From a virus: DNA of 30,616 nt. The stretch is taken from positions 1 to 30,616 of the IMG/VR virus record IMGVR_UViG_3300040816_000165. One strand, given 5' to 3'. A program made the translations under genes and the position numbers. Under the pieces are notes generated by a model. It had not been told where the DNA came from and did no database searches. It was given only the letters and a program-made list of their open reading frames with translations. Below, in pieces: positions 30,504-30,616 of the stretch. Positions within the stretch are counted from its first letter, which is position 1, and each line of letters starts with the position of its first letter.

Positions 30504-30616
30504 CTATTTTATTGGTTTTAATAACTTTTGCATTTCATGTTCGATAGAAATTTCTCTCTTAAGTTTTTTTCTATAGGTTGTGAATACACCTTCGTTTACC
30601 CAATACCTAAATGCCT
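30504..30616 (-). CDS. Unknown phage protein, partial (N-terminus beyond the window)
   Basis: Only the C-terminal 36 or so codons are visible, ending TAG at 30504-30506. The residues include FRYWVNEGVFTTYRKKLKRE and a helical tail EHEMQKLLKPIK. It is basic and helical; no family is recognised from so little sequence. Confidence 0.5.
   Translation of the reverse strand, partial: AFRYWVNEGVFTTYRKKLKREISIEHEMQKLLKPIK

Noticed and set aside
1-30616. tRNA genes, CRISPR array, insertion sequence, integrase or attachment site
   Set aside because: No cloverleaf, regular repeat-spacer pattern, transposase or integrase motif was recognised by eye; a tRNA scan would be decisive.

Overview
The window looks like part of a marine T4-like myovirus genome (SAR11/Pelagibacter-phage type), although the host cannot be proved from sequence alone. 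The DNA is AT-rich by eye, essentially every supportable gene is on the minus strand, and genes are packed with 1, 4 or 8 bp start/stop overlaps. A near-complete T4 replication set is present: sliding clamp gp45, clamp loader gp44 and gp62, translational repressor RegA, DNA polymerase gp43, recombinase UvsX and helicase gp41. Two promoter classes are visible: sigma70-type (TTGACA/TTTACA, 17-18 bp spacer, TATAAT/TATACT) and T4 late type (TATAAATA).

Layout in the direction of transcription (high to low coordinates). 30616-26007: a partial gene, a MoxR/CobS-like AAA+ ATPase under a sigma70 promoter, a DUF3310-like protein, then gp45, gp44, two small ORFs, gp62 and RegA. 25965-24870: small membrane proteins, one a holin candidate, with an intrinsic terminator directly abutting a late promoter. 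24898-16893: an accessory block with a radical SAM enzyme, CsgF-like and CsgG-like curli secretion proteins, two curlin-like secreted proteins, a FecR-domain protein, a small membrane protein, a Mom-like DNA-modification protein, IscU, a CHASE2 adenylate cyclase and a DUF5658-like protein. 16717-13168: small heat shock protein and peroxiredoxin (each with its own sigma70 promoter), a DNA methyltransferase-like protein, a T4-type lysozyme and small unknown proteins. 13144-5035: gp43, two paralogous glycosyltransferase-like proteins, an A-type Fe-S carrier, an SNase-like nuclease, UvsX, gp41 and a 2OG-Fe(II) oxygenase-like protein. 5042-1: small unknowns, a KWDG-motif protein, a NadR-like nucleotidyltransferase-kinase fusion, a coiled-coil protein with an HNH-like tail, and a partial DUF5824-like protein.

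The most striking system is the curli-like locus. It encodes an outer-membrane lipoprotein pore (CsgG), its exit partner (CsgF) and two putative secreted beta-solenoid subunits, together with a FecR protein and, four genes on, a membrane-bound class III cyclase whose catalytic residues are intact. The phage may therefore build a secretion pore or extracellular fibre on the infected cell and manipulate cAMP. The block sits between regA and 43, genes that are neighbours in T4. A second pattern is transcriptional: four late promoters have the exact form TATAAATA-N5-ATG, and the gp43 sigma70 promoter also places +1 on the A of the ATG, which predicts leaderless mRNAs.

No tRNA, CRISPR array, insertion sequence or integrase was recognised. 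After adding short ORFs, no gene-free stretch exceeds about 180 bases.
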